This document shows positions 52,072 through 61,819 of a stretch of 64,000 bases of DNA, in pieces. This DNA is from Catonella massiliensis (lineage in GTDB: Bacteria > Bacillota > Clostridia > Lachnospirales > Lachnospiraceae): the NCBI RefSeq assembly GCF_016651435.1, contig NZ_JAEPRJ010000001.1:806001-870000 (forward strand), read 5' to 3'. Position 1 is the stretch's first letter. Each line of letters begins with the position of its first letter. The notes below the pieces were generated by a model, which worked only from the letters and a program-made list of their open reading frames with translations, did not search any database and had not been told where the DNA came from. Both the position numbers and the translations under genes were made by a program.

Positions 52072-53931
52072 ATGAAGGAAAATAAAACTTACTACAAGAA
52101 AAAAATATATTTTGTTCTATTTGCTATGACTCTGGTTTTTGGTTTCCAGAGTCTTTATGAATACTATAGTGTGAGCATAGAGAATCCTTTTTTAAGGCTT
52201 TCCAATGTACTGTTTGGCATTTTAAAGATGTTCTTATTTACACCTCCGATATCACCCGATGACAGTCCGGGGATTATCTATGAAATCGCAAAGTGGATGG
52301 CACCGATTCTTACTTCCGCCTTCGTATTTACCAAGATATCCAATACCTTACTTCACCTGAAAAACATAGTAATCAACAAGTTTAGCAGGAATCATATTTT
52401 AATTTTTGAAAAAAGCCTGATGTCAGAGACGTTAATCACCAATCTGATGAATGAAAAGACTCCGTATAAGATTTCCCTTATATCAAGGCAGTTTATTGAT
52501 GACAATCTTAAGGCTAAATACGAGAAAAAGGGGATAGCTACATATCAGATTGATTTTGAAAAAAGCGGTAAAAATGAGATAAGGGAGCTCTTAAATACTG
52601 TAAATATAAATAAGGTTAAATATATGTTTTTCTGCTCCGAAGCAGACCTTGTAAACTATGCTCTATATGCCAATGTAATAAAGAGAATTAAGCCAAAAAG
52701 AAATATTACCTGTTATGTAAAATGTGAATCAAAGACAGTATCTTCTTACATTGAAGATGTCATCACCCGCGCGAGAGAGGAGGCAGAGGTTCTTAAGAAG
52801 ATAGATACCGTACATTTTGACCAGAGGGATTTGACTGTTAGGATGCTTATGTCGGATAAATGCGTACTTAAGAGCCTAAAAAGCAGTCTTAATGACCTGT
52901 CACAAATGGATAATATGATTTCTTTAGAAAAAATTGGTGAAAGCATTAGAAATATGCATATCCTCATTCTAGGCGTGAATGAACTGACTGAGGTCTTATT
53001 AAAGCACATTGCAAATGATATGACCTTGTGCCTCAAAGCAAATACCAAAGTAAGTATAATGGACAAGGCAGCGGACTCTAAGATGGCAGCAATACTTGAC
53101 AAAAATGAGGGACTAAAAAATGCCTTGAACTTAAAGGCTATTGATATTGGAAGCAGTAGGAATTCGCTGCAGGAGGGGCTTACCAAGATAAAAAATGAGG
53201 GAGACCTATCGCTTATTTTTATGATGGATGAGGATGTGGTGAAAAGCCTTAAATACCTTAAGACATTGACAGGATATTTTGGAAGTCTTCCTAAGATAAT
53301 TAGAAATGTATCCAATATCGACCTAAGCTATGTTTTACCAAAGAACAGCGATAATATCCTTGTATTTGGCGATGTTTCTCAGATAATGACAAGCGATATT
53401 ATGATAAGGGAGTCACTTGATGAAAGGGCCAAGACTTTCAATGACAGCTATAATAAAGCCGTGGAAATGTCAGGGATGGGAAGTGGCAGCAGTTGGAACG
53501 AACTCTCCTATGTAAAGAGGACATCGTCAAGATTGTCAGCTACTCATGCCAGAGTTAAGGAAGAGATACTTAGAAAAATTTTCTTTGACAATTCAGATGA
53601 TGAAATAAGGAATTATTTATCTAAAAAGTTTGAAGAGTTTGGTGCCTTGCAGGATATTATGCAACAAGACTGGGAAGAGTTTAAGATAAGATTTCGAGGG
53701 TATTTAAGTGACAATCCTATACTAGACTTTCTATCAAGACTTGAGCATAAAAGGTGGTGTAACAGCTACTATGCAATGAATTTTGTCTACGGAGAAAATA
53801 AGGATGAGAACTTAAAAACTCATCCCTGCCTCATAGATGATTGGGACATAATCATAGGTGATAAGTTTGACATCTGTCATCCTGAGTATGATTTGTTATC
53901 GGTATTTACATTGTTTAAAACGGAGAAATAA
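52072..53931 (+). CDS. channel-like protein with tandem RCK-like domains and C-terminal RyR domain
   Basis: A 619-aa protein. Two N-terminal membrane helices (about 11-31 and 71-95) enclose a pore-helix-like stretch (NVLFGILKMFLFTPPI, about 45-60) without a canonical K+ filter. Two Rossmann/TrkA-N-like regions follow (about 107-240 and 295-420, the second starting HILILGVNELTEVLL). Residues about 552-600 form a RyR domain (LEHKRWCNSYYAMNFVYG, then KTHPCLIDDWDII). RyR domains occur in prokaryotic nucleotide-based conflict systems. It is followed after one base by a TIR gene; the two look like one functional unit. Confidence 0.75.
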   Translation: MKENKTYYKKKIYFVLFAMTLVFGFQSLYEYYSVSIENPFLRLSNVLFGILKMFLFTPPISPDDSPGIIYEIAKWMAPILTSAFVFTKISNTLLHLKNIVINKFSRNHILIFEKSLMSETLITNLMNEKTPYKISLISRQFIDDNLKAKYEKKGIATYQIDFEKSGKNEIRELLNTVNINKVKYMFFCSEADLVNYALYANVIKRIKPKRNITCYVKCESKTVSSYIEDVITRAREEAEVLKKIDTVHFDQRDLTVRMLMSDKCVLKSLKSSLNDLSQMDNMISLEKIGESIRNMHILILGVNELTEVLLKHIANDMTLCLKANTKVSIMDKAADSKMAAILDKNEGLKNALNLKAIDIGSSRNSLQEGLTKIKNEGDLSLIFMMDEDVVKSLKYLKTLTGYFGSLPKIIRNVSNIDLSYVLPKNSDNILVFGDVSQIMTSDIMIRESLDERAKTFNDSYNKAVEMSGMGSGSSWNELSYVKRTSSRLSATHARVKEEILRKIFFDNSDDEIRNYLSKKFEEFGALQDIMQQDWEEFKIRFRGYLSDNPILDFLSRLEHKRWCNSYYAMNFVYGENKDENLKTHPCLIDDWDIIIGDKFDICHPEYDLLSVFTLFKTEK

Positions 53932-53932
53932 A

Positions 53933-56900
53933 ATGGAAAAAGAGCATATAGACAGCACTTCATCTGAAAGGATGGAGGAAGCAGAAGCTTTTTATAACGA
54001 GAAAGAGTACAAGTACACAGCCTTTATAAGCTATAGACATGTGGAGCCTGACCAAAGCATAGCAAGGCAGGTTCATCAGATGATAGAGACCTTCAAAGCC
54101 CCTAAGGAGTTCTATCAGAATGGCAAAAGACCGACATTTAGAGTGTTTAGAGACAGAGAAGAATTAGCCGCAAGAGACCTTAGCACCTCTATAAAAGAGG
54201 CACTTGAAACCAGCAGATATCTGATTGTGATTTGCTCAAAGCGTACCCCTTTATCTGAGTGGTGTAAGAAAGAGGTCGAGATATTTAAGAGTATACACGG
54301 GGAAGAGAGAATTATCCCTGTATTGGTAGAGGGTGAGCCTTTTGAGGCTTTTCCTGAGGCTCTAAGAGGAAAAGAAAGTAGTAATGAGGAAGCGGAGTAT
54401 GAGATACTGGCAGCGGATTTAAGACCTGAGAGGGTATTAAAATCTGATTTTAAGGGATATGCCTATCTTCAGGATAATGACAGACAGAGCCTTAAGGAGC
54501 TTACAAAAGAATCCCTCAATATATTAAAAACTGAAAAGTACAGAATAATGGCAGCCATCCTTGGCTGTACCTTTGGCGACCTTAAACAGAGGGATAAAGA
54601 GAGAAGAAGTAAGAGAATATTAAATATATCTATAGTATCAGGAGCAGCATTTCTGCTCTTTGGCATATTTATGGCAAATGCTTATCAAAAGGCTGAGCAG
54701 GCAAGAATAGAGGCTGTACAGTCAAATGCCAATATACTTATGAAGACCTCTAAGGAATTCCTCAAAGAGGGAGACTACCTAAAAGGAGTTCTGGTTGCAA
54801 AAGAGGCTATGGGAATGATTAGTGAGGACATGAAGTATTATTCTTCCCTAAAAGCCGATGAAGAGTATATATTAAACAGCAGCTTATACCACAGCGGTGC
54901 ATCCACGCTTACGACCATTTCAACTAAAAACAATCTTACCTTTATGGCTGTAAGCAATGATGAGAAATATGTGGCTTATGGACTTGAGAACAATGATACG
55001 GCAGTAGCAAAGGTGGAAAATGGCGAGGTTATTAAGGTATTTACAGGGCATAGCCAGCAGGTAAAAATGGTTGATTTTTCAAAGGATAATAAATATCTGG
55101 CATCAGCATCATTTGACAATACCTGTATTGTATATGACTTTGCGAGTGGAAAAGAGGCTGCAAAGCTTGAGATAGAGGGAGTTCCGATGCTTGCAAGGTT
55201 CTCTGAGGATGGAACAAGGCTATTTTATGCCGTAAATTCTAATAATGCCATAGTTTTCTATACTTATGATACAGCTAACTGGCAAAAACTGGGCGAATTT
55301 GTGGTAAATGAACCGATAATATCAATTGATATAAGCAAAGATGGAAATGAAATGCTTGTAGCCTTAAACTCTAACTCTGAAGAGCAGCTTACAAGAAGAA
55401 ATGTGGTTGATGGCAAGATTCTTGAGGTGATACCGAGACAAAAAGGGAAGGGCCTTGGAGGAGCAGAAGTTGAAAAGCCTTATATGGTTGCAAAATACTC
55501 ACTAGACGGGGATAATCTTCTTTTGCTTACAAACTCAGAAGTCCTGAAGCTTTCAAGACAAACAGGTAAAGAGGTATTTAATAAAAAGCTTACAATGAAT
55601 AATATAATCGAATCAAACCTGCTTATAGAAAGTAGCAACGGCGATAAGATTGTACTTAAGTCAAGTCCTAAGGTATTTATACTAGATGGAAAAAGTGGTG
55701 ACGTAACTGATGAAATATATTTTCCAAACTTAAATATGAGGTATTTTACCTATAATGATGCAACTAATACTGTGGTGGGATTTGGAGAAAATGGGAATTA
55801 TTCAATCTGGAGAGATAAGACTGTAGTAGAATCCGGACTTAGTTATGGTGGAGGTGTGCCAACTGAATTCATTTTCTTAAAAGACGGAAGTAAGATACTT
55901 GCGAACTCTCACGAAAGCCAGACGATTAAGATAATAGAGTTAAAATCAAAGGTAGAGGCTGATACTATCAATGCAAGGATAATGGCTAGCTCAAACGACA
56001 GCTCACATCTTTTGCTTTTTGATGGTAAAGACTTGGCAGTTTCAGATGATGACGCAAGGACGATGAAGAAAATTGTTGTAGATGAACCATCTACGTATTC
56101 TCTCTCAGAAAATACAAATCTCTGCCAGATATCTAATGATGGCAGATATTATGCCCTGATATTTAAGCAGGATATATCTGATGCTGCACCTAAGGCACTT
56201 AAGCTTTACGACCTTGTTAAGAATGAGAAAAGGATGATACAGATAAATAATGCGGCTTCAGTAATCACCTTTTCTGATGACTCAAAGAATATCTTTGTAG
56301 TGGACAGTGCAGAGGGGTTAAACGTCTATGATGTAGGCGATTTGAAGCTGGTAAAGAACTATAGTGAGATAAAAGATAATGTATTAAATATCAAGCTGTC
56401 TAAGGATTCTAAGATAGTGGCGGTGAATATGCTATCCGGAACTGCATATTTGTATAATCTTGAGACAGGAAAGAGGATAGATGAGATTAACGGCGAGATT
56501 ATAAATGTCGAAAAAGCACAAGATGAAATAATAGTAAGAGGAATCAAGAAAAACAGCATATTTAAGTGGAGCAGTACTTCAGGGCTTTCTTCCTGGGATA
56601 TGGATGATGAATGCCTAAAGACACCTCAGAGCTTTTATGATGTAAACCTATATAATGAAAACACTGATAAACTAATGATAATCAGAAACAATGATGTAGA
56701 TAGAAAATGTTATCTAATCGATTTTTCAACAGGAAAGCTAAAGCTGTCTCTTGATATTGCATTAAGGAGGTATAATGTGAGCGGTAACATTTCTCCTGAT
56801 GGTAAGTTAATAACTATAGACAGAGATTATTTTGAGAAAAGTGGTGAAAAAATAAGTGACTGGTCTTACGATATGGTAACTTCCATATACAGGGTTTTAA

Positions 56901-56995
56901 GTGAAGAAGAGGCATCAAAGGAGGTTGATGAGATTCTTTCAGGCAGAACATTGTCAAAAGAAGAAAAGGTTGAGATTGGTATAACTACGAAGTGA
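53933..56995 (+). CDS. TIR domain-transmembrane-beta-propeller protein
   Basis: A 1020-aa protein. The TIR domain (about 26-145) has YTAFISYRH, FRDREELAARDLSTSI and SEWCKKEVEIF; E114 matches the catalytic glutamate of NAD-cleaving TIRs. A helical link (150-225) and one membrane segment (about 229-250, NISIVSGAAFLLFGIFMANA) lead to a long WD40-like propeller (GHSQQVKMVDFSKDNKYLA). Basic residues RRSKR before the helix favour a cytoplasmic TIR and an external propeller. ATG 53933 follows CGGAGAAATAAA. Operon partner of the RyR channel. Confidence 0.85.
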   Translation: MEKEHIDSTSSERMEEAEAFYNEKEYKYTAFISYRHVEPDQSIARQVHQMIETFKAPKEFYQNGKRPTFRVFRDREELAARDLSTSIKEALETSRYLIVICSKRTPLSEWCKKEVEIFKSIHGEERIIPVLVEGEPFEAFPEALRGKESSNEEAEYEILAADLRPERVLKSDFKGYAYLQDNDRQSLKELTKESLNILKTEKYRIMAAILGCTFGDLKQRDKERRSKRILNISIVSGAAFLLFGIFMANAYQKAEQARIEAVQSNANILMKTSKEFLKEGDYLKGVLVAKEAMGMISEDMKYYSSLKADEEYILNSSLYHSGASTLTTISTKNNLTFMAVSNDEKYVAYGLENNDTAVAKVENGEVIKVFTGHSQQVKMVDFSKDNKYLASASFDNTCIVYDFASGKEAAKLEIEGVPMLARFSEDGTRLFYAVNSNNAIVFYTYDTANWQKLGEFVVNEPIISIDISKDGNEMLVALNSNSEEQLTRRNVVDGKILEVIPRQKGKGLGGAEVEKPYMVAKYSLDGDNLLLLTNSEVLKLSRQTGKEVFNKKLTMNNIIESNLLIESSNGDKIVLKSSPKVFILDGKSGDVTDEIYFPNLNMRYFTYNDATNTVVGFGENGNYSIWRDKTVVESGLSYGGGVPTEFIFLKDGSKILANSHESQTIKIIELKSKVEADTINARIMASSNDSSHLLLFDGKDLAVSDDDARTMKKIVVDEPSTYSLSENTNLCQISNDGRYYALIFKQDISDAAPKALKLYDLVKNEKRMIQINNAASVITFSDDSKNIFVVDSAEGLNVYDVGDLKLVKNYSEIKDNVLNIKLSKDSKIVAVNMLSGTAYLYNLETGKRIDEINGEIINVEKAQDEIIVRGIKKNSIFKWSSTSGLSSWDMDDECLKTPQSFYDVNLYNENTDKLMIIRNNDVDRKCYLIDFSTGKLKLSLDIALRRYNVSGNISPDGKLITIDRDYFEKSGEKISDWSYDMVTSIYRVLSEEEASKEVDEILSGRTLSKEEKVEIGITTK

Positions 56996-57023
56996 TGGCA
57001 TTGATGAAGGAGAGTTATTATGG

Positions 57024-57053
57024 CACTCAGGTGAATAACCTGGGTGTTTTTTT
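57024..57053 (+). terminator. terminator after the TIR gene
   Basis: CACTCAGGT (57024-57032) / ACCTGGGTG (57038-57046), nine pairs with one G-T, followed by seven T. Confidence 0.85.
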
Positions 57054-57099
57054 ATAGAAAAATTTTTTGAATTATTGACAATTATTCTCAATAAACCTA

Positions 57100-57154
57100 T
57101 TGTTAGCTTAGTCTAACAGTTTTATAATATTCTTACCGACGATAGCGTCGGTAA
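57100..57154 (+). promoter_or_regulatory. promoter of the chromosomal TetR-ABC-ECF operon with two operators
   Basis: TTGTTA (57100-57105), 17-bp spacer, TATAAT (57123-57128). GTTAG-N6-CTAAC (57102-57117) overlaps the -35 box; TTACCGAC-N6-GTCGGTAA (57133-57154) follows the -10 box. The layout and the ACCGAC palindrome are the same as in the mobile cassette (13048-13110). An alternative promoter with TTGACA at 57075 is possible. Confidence 0.85.
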
Positions 57155-57171
57155 AAATGGAGGTTGACGAT

Positions 57172-57780
57172 ATGACTGACACAAAAAGGCTTACTGCGGC
57201 TGAAAGAAAGAAAGAAATAATGAATTCGGCGGCAAAGGTAATCTCCGAAAGGGGATTGGAAAAGGCAACTATGGAGGAGATTATCGCTGGAACTACTTTA
57301 TCTAAAGGGGGTGTATATCATTATTATGGAAGCGTGAATGAGATATTTAAGGATATTATGAGGTTTGGAATTGAGTACAGAAACAATGTCATAAAAGAGC
57401 ATTTAAGCGAATGTAAAAAGGGAGAGGAGATGCAGTTTATGGCAAGACAGCTTGTAGACAAGATAATTGATGACAACCCCTATATGCCTCTTTATGTAGA
57501 GTTCCTAATCGCCGGGAAAAGAAATCCGGAATTAAAGACTATGATGCTTGATTTACAGACTGAGACTATGGAGAGCTTTAAGGGAGTCTTTGAAAATGAT
57601 TCAGAATGGCTATTTAATCCTAATATAGCTCAGTTTATTACTGATTACATGAACGCATTAATACTGGCTTCTAATGTATTAGACGCTAGAGAGAACTTTA
57701 AGAAGAACAGGAGGTATTTGGAGGACATGATGGTTTATTTGTTTGAACAGGGAAAGGAGAATGGTAATGGGAGTTTATAA
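57172..57780 (+). CDS. TetR family regulator of the chromosomal ECF/ABC operon
   Basis: A 202-aa repressor. ATG 57172 is chosen because GGAGGTTGACGAT stands before it; the in-frame ATG 57157 is part of that ribosome binding site. Helix-turn-helix KATMEEIIAGTTLSKGGVYHYY. It belongs to the same subfamily as the mobile TetR at 13140, with matching recognition helix (S-K/R-G-G-V-Y-H). It overlaps the ABC gene and heads the six-gene operon. Confidence 0.88.
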   Translation: MTDTKRLTAAERKKEIMNSAAKVISERGLEKATMEEIIAGTTLSKGGVYHYYGSVNEIFKDIMRFGIEYRNNVIKEHLSECKKGEEMQFMARQLVDKIIDDNPYMPLYVEFLIAGKRNPELKTMMLDLQTETMESFKGVFENDSEWLFNPNIAQFITDYMNALILASNVLDARENFKKNRRYLEDMMVYLFEQGKENGNGSL

Positions 57781-59521
57781 AAAATTATTCAGGTATGTTC
57801 CGGAGGTTAAACTGCTTGGCTATTTGGCAATATTAATCTCGGCGGTATCTGCCTTTTTAATGGTATATGGATATTACTACATATACTTGTTTTTGAATGA
57901 AGTTATCGTAAATGATAACTATGAGAATGCCGGAGTGTATTCGGTTAAAATAGTAGTTTTTCTATGCGTAAGTGCTGCCCTATATCTTACATCCGGGCTT
58001 GTATCACATAAGCTGGCATTCCGCCTTGAGACAAACCTTAGAAAACGAGGAATTGACGGGCTTACAGACTCAAGTTTTAGATTTTTTGACCTGAATTCTT
58101 CAGGATATATCAGAAAAACAATAGATGATAATGCAGCCAAGACACATATGGCAGTGGCACATATGCTGCCTGACAATTCACAAGCTTTCTTAGTTCCGAT
58201 TTTTACACTGGTCTTGTCATTTTTAATAAGCATTAGAGTGGGGATTCTCATTGTAGTATTATCGGTTGTTTGTGGACTAATTATGTGCATGATGATGGGA
58301 AACAAAGATTTTATGAAAAAGTATCAGGAAGCCCTTGACAGACTCAGTTCAGAAACTGTTGAGTATATCAGAGGTATGCAGGTTGTTAAAATATTTGGTA
58401 CCAGGTTAAAGTCCTTTAAGGCTTTATACGATGCTATTACGGATTATTCAAGGTATGCCCTTGATTATTCTATTTCTTGTAAAAGGCCGTATGTTTTATA
58501 CCAGCTGATATTCCTAGGATTGATTGCAATTATAAGCATACCGCTTAGCGTCTTCCTTGCAGAGGTAAAAAATCCGAAGTTTATGGCGGTTGAGCTTATT
58601 ATGATATTTTTTATAAGTGGCGTAATCATGGTTTCATTTATGAAGATAATGTGGGCAAGCATGAATATTTTTAATGCGAACTTTGCCATTGACCACTTAG
58701 AAGAATTGTATAAAAAAATGCAGGAAGACAAGCTCTCATACGGAGATAGAACTGACTTTGACAACTATGATATTGAATTTGAAAATGTGAGTTTTTCGTA
58801 TGGTGAAAATAAAGTTTTGGAGGATTTGTCATTTACACTTAAGGAGAAGAAAACATACGCTCTGGTAGGGCATTCAGGTTCAGGAAAGTCTACAATAGCA
58901 AAGCTTTTATCAGGATTTTACAAGGTGGATAAGGGAGCTATTAAGATAGGCGGCCACAGACTTGAAGAATACTCAAAAGAAGCTATTATACGAAGCATTT
59001 CATTCGTATTTCAAGACAGTAAGCTGTTTAAGAAGTCAATATATGACAATGTTGCACTTGCTGATGAAAAGGCCGGAAGAGAAGAGGTATTAAAGGCTCT
59101 AAGCCTTGCGGGCTGTGATGAAATCATTGCTAAGTTTAAGGATGGCGAGAATACTATTATCGGCTCAAAGGGAGTATACCTTTCAGGGGGAGAAAAGCAA
59201 AGGATAGCTATAGCCAGAGCAATTCTTAAAAATTCTCCTATTGTCATAATGGATGAAGCCAGCGCCGCTATAGATGCGGATAATGAGTACGAATTACAAA
59301 AAGCCTTCAAGAACCTGATGAAGGATAAGACTGTAATAATGATAGCACATAGGATGACAAGCATTAGGAATGTAGATGAAATCATCGTTTTGGAGAATGG
59401 CAGGATTGTGGAAAGAGGAGATAATGATTCGTTACTATCTGCACAGGGACAATACAGTAGGCTTTTAAACTTATATGAAACTGCAAATGATTGGAGGGTG
59501 TCAAATGAAAAACTATTATAA
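57767..59521 (+). CDS. ABC transporter, fused permease/ATPase, SiaD-like
   Basis: A 584-aa half-transporter with six N-terminal membrane helices and an ATPase carrying GHSGSGKSTIAKLL, LSGGEKQRIAIA, IVMDEASAAIDA and IAHRM. ATG 57767 follows GGAAAGGAGA. It overlaps TetR and the next ABC gene (17 bp), so the two form a heterodimer. The order ABC-ABC-EcfS-EcfT-EcfA matches the end of the streptococcal sia operon as I recall it. Confidence 0.88.
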   Translation: MGVYKKLFRYVPEVKLLGYLAILISAVSAFLMVYGYYYIYLFLNEVIVNDNYENAGVYSVKIVVFLCVSAALYLTSGLVSHKLAFRLETNLRKRGIDGLTDSSFRFFDLNSSGYIRKTIDDNAAKTHMAVAHMLPDNSQAFLVPIFTLVLSFLISIRVGILIVVLSVVCGLIMCMMMGNKDFMKKYQEALDRLSSETVEYIRGMQVVKIFGTRLKSFKALYDAITDYSRYALDYSISCKRPYVLYQLIFLGLIAIISIPLSVFLAEVKNPKFMAVELIMIFFISGVIMVSFMKIMWASMNIFNANFAIDHLEELYKKMQEDKLSYGDRTDFDNYDIEFENVSFSYGENKVLEDLSFTLKEKKTYALVGHSGSGKSTIAKLLSGFYKVDKGAIKIGGHRLEEYSKEAIIRSISFVFQDSKLFKKSIYDNVALADEKAGREEVLKALSLAGCDEIIAKFKDGENTIIGSKGVYLSGGEKQRIAIARAILKNSPIVIMDEASAAIDADNEYELQKAFKNLMKDKTVIMIAHRMTSIRNVDEIIVLENGRIVERGDNDSLLSAQGQYSRLLNLYETANDWRVSNEKLL

Positions 59522-61226
59522 GAAAAGATATGCCCTATCTGAACAGGGGGCAGCCAATCTTTCAAAGTCGACTTTATACTGCTTTTTGACATATTGTATA
59601 AATATCGCTCCAATGTTTATTTTAATGGCATTGTTTAATCAACTTGTCATCGGAAAGGCATATAGTACCATACAATACATTGTTATGGGCATTTTCACAT
59701 TAGTTTTTATGTACATCTTACTCTCTAAGGAGTATGTAAGCCTATACAATGCGACTTATAAGGAATCTGCTAATCTAAGGAGTGGGATAGCGGAAAATTT
59801 GGCTGAACTACCACTGTCTTATTTTTCAAAACATGATTTGTCAGACCTTTCACAGACGATAATGTCTGATGTGGAGAGGATTGAACACGCTATGAGCCAC
59901 TCCATACCCAAGGTAGTTGGAATGTGGTTATTCTTCCCTATTATGGGAATTATGATGCTTATAGGAAACTGGAAACTCGGACTTGCTGCCATTATACCAA
60001 CATTTATCTGCTTCTTAATCAACCCATTGGCTAAGCAAAAGGAGGTATCTGAGTACAGCAAATATTTTGGAGTACTTAGGGAGAACTCTGAGCTTTTTCA
60101 GGAGACCATAGAGCTCCAGCAGGAAATAAGCAGCTTCAACCAGTCGGACAAGGTAAAAAAGTCCTTATATAAGAAAATGGAAGAGAGCGAGAGGGCACAT
60201 TTTAAGGTTGAGCTTCTGTCTATGATTGCAGTAGGACTATCATCGTCCCTATCGTATATCAGTGTGGCTGTAGTAATAGCAGTAGGTGTACAGCTTCTAA
60301 TACAGGGAGAGATTAGCCTTTTATACCTTATAGGTTACATTATAGGAGCAATCAAAGTAAAAGAGCTCTTTGATATCTCTGTCGAGGGTTTGACGGAAAT
60401 GTCCTATATCGAGCCTGCGGTAAGGCGGATTAAGGGGATTAAGAGTGCGGTACTTCAGGAGGGTGAGGATACGGAGCTTACGAGATATGACATAGAGTTT
60501 AACCATGTATCATTTGCCTATGACAAAGTGAGTAAGGTGCTAAAAGATGTGAGCTTTACTGCAAAGCAGGGTGAAGTTACTGCCCTTGTAGGCTTGTCGG
60601 GCTCAGGTAAAACCTCTGTCTTAAGAGTAGTATCAAGGCTTTATGACTATGATGGAGGCAGCATACTGATAGACGGAAAAGACATTAAAAATATATCAAC
60701 GGATTCTTTGTTTAAGAAGATATCCATAGTATTCCAGGATGTGACTCTCTTTAATACCAGCATACTTGAAAATATAAGGCTTGGCAGGGAAAGTGCAACT
60801 GATGAAGAGGTAAAAGAGGCTGCAGCCCTCGCTAATTGTATGGACTTTATTGAAAAGCTTCCGGAGGGCTTTAATACCAGAGTAGGTGAGAATGGAGCTG
60901 AGCTTTCAGGTGGAGAAAGACAGAGACTGTCGATAGCAAGGGCGTTTCTTAAGGATGCACCTATTCTTATCCTTGATGAAATATCTGCAAGCCTTGATGT
61001 AGACAACGAGAAAAAGATTCAGGATAGCCTAAATAAGCTGATAAAGAATAAGACAGTCATTATCATTTCTCATAGGTTAAAGTCCATAGAAAATGTGGAT
61101 AAAATAGTTGTTATTGACGATGGCAGGGTTGAAACAGCAGGAACTCATAAACAACTTTTAGAACAATCAAAGGTATATAAAAATCTTATTGAAAAAACTA
61201 ACTTGGCAGAAGAATTTAGTTATTAA
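59505..61226 (+). CDS. ABC transporter, fused permease/ATPase, SiaE-like
   Basis: A 573-aa partner half-transporter: six membrane helices, GLSGSGKTSVLRVV, LSGGERQRLSIA, LILDEISASLDV and ISHRL. ATG 59505 follows TTGGAGGGTGTCAA. Both ATPase sites look intact. It ends 11 bp before the S component. Direction of transport cannot be read from sequence. Confidence 0.88.
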   Translation: MKNYYKKRYALSEQGAANLSKSTLYCFLTYCINIAPMFILMALFNQLVIGKAYSTIQYIVMGIFTLVFMYILLSKEYVSLYNATYKESANLRSGIAENLAELPLSYFSKHDLSDLSQTIMSDVERIEHAMSHSIPKVVGMWLFFPIMGIMMLIGNWKLGLAAIIPTFICFLINPLAKQKEVSEYSKYFGVLRENSELFQETIELQQEISSFNQSDKVKKSLYKKMEESERAHFKVELLSMIAVGLSSSLSYISVAVVIAVGVQLLIQGEISLLYLIGYIIGAIKVKELFDISVEGLTEMSYIEPAVRRIKGIKSAVLQEGEDTELTRYDIEFNHVSFAYDKVSKVLKDVSFTAKQGEVTALVGLSGSGKTSVLRVVSRLYDYDGGSILIDGKDIKNISTDSLFKKISIVFQDVTLFNTSILENIRLGRESATDEEVKEAAALANCMDFIEKLPEGFNTRVGENGAELSGGERQRLSIARAFLKDAPILILDEISASLDVDNEKKIQDSLNKLIKNKTVIIISHRLKSIENVDKIVVIDDGRVETAGTHKQLLEQSKVYKNLIEKTNLAEEFSY

Positions 61227-61237
61227 AGGGGATAGAG

Positions 61238-61819
61238 ATGAAAGATAATAAGTTAAAAATAAAGGATTTGGTGACAATAGGAGTATTCACAGTAATATAT
61301 TTTGTGTTTATGTTTGGTGTTGGGATGATGGGAGTGATACCGATTCTCTTCCTGATATATCCTACTGTACTGGGGATTGTAACCGGAACAATTATTATGC
61401 TTTTTATGGCAAAGGTACAAAAGCCTTGGGCACTGTTTATACTTGGGATGATTTCGCCTATTATAATGCTTTTAGGCGGACACACTTATGTGATTGTACT
61501 TCACTCACTGGTGGTGATGTTTATAGCTGAGATGATTAGAAGAGCTGGTGGATATAAGTCTCTTAAGTTCAATATGCTTGCATTTATGGTATTTAATACC
61601 TGGATTTGCGGCTCTCTTATGCAGATGCTTTTGGCAAGAGAAAAGTATATTGAATTATCTATGATGATGGGCAAGGAATATGTGGATGCTCTGATAGAAC
61701 TTATCACCTATCCGCATATGGCGCTTGTTTATGCAGGCGCTCTCATTGGAGGCCTTATAGGAGCGTACATTGGTAAAATCCTACTTAAAAAACATTTTAC
61801 GAAAGCAGGTATTGCCTGA
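61238..61819 (+). CDS. ECF transporter S component, MptD/Trep_Strep family (chromosomal)
   Basis: A 193-aa membrane protein with about six hydrophobic segments, KIKDLVTIGVFTVIYFVF start and C-terminal KILLKKHFTKAG, as in the two mobile S proteins. ATG 61238 follows AAGGGGATAGAG. SiaF-type substrate protein of an ECF importer; haem or a related tetrapyrrole is a reasonable guess by analogy only. The EcfT gene overlaps it by one base. Confidence 0.82.
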   Translation: MKDNKLKIKDLVTIGVFTVIYFVFMFGVGMMGVIPILFLIYPTVLGIVTGTIIMLFMAKVQKPWALFILGMISPIIMLLGGHTYVIVLHSLVVMFIAEMIRRAGGYKSLKFNMLAFMVFNTWICGSLMQMLLAREKYIELSMMMGKEYVDALIELITYPHMALVYAGALIGGLIGAYIGKILLKKHFTKAGIA

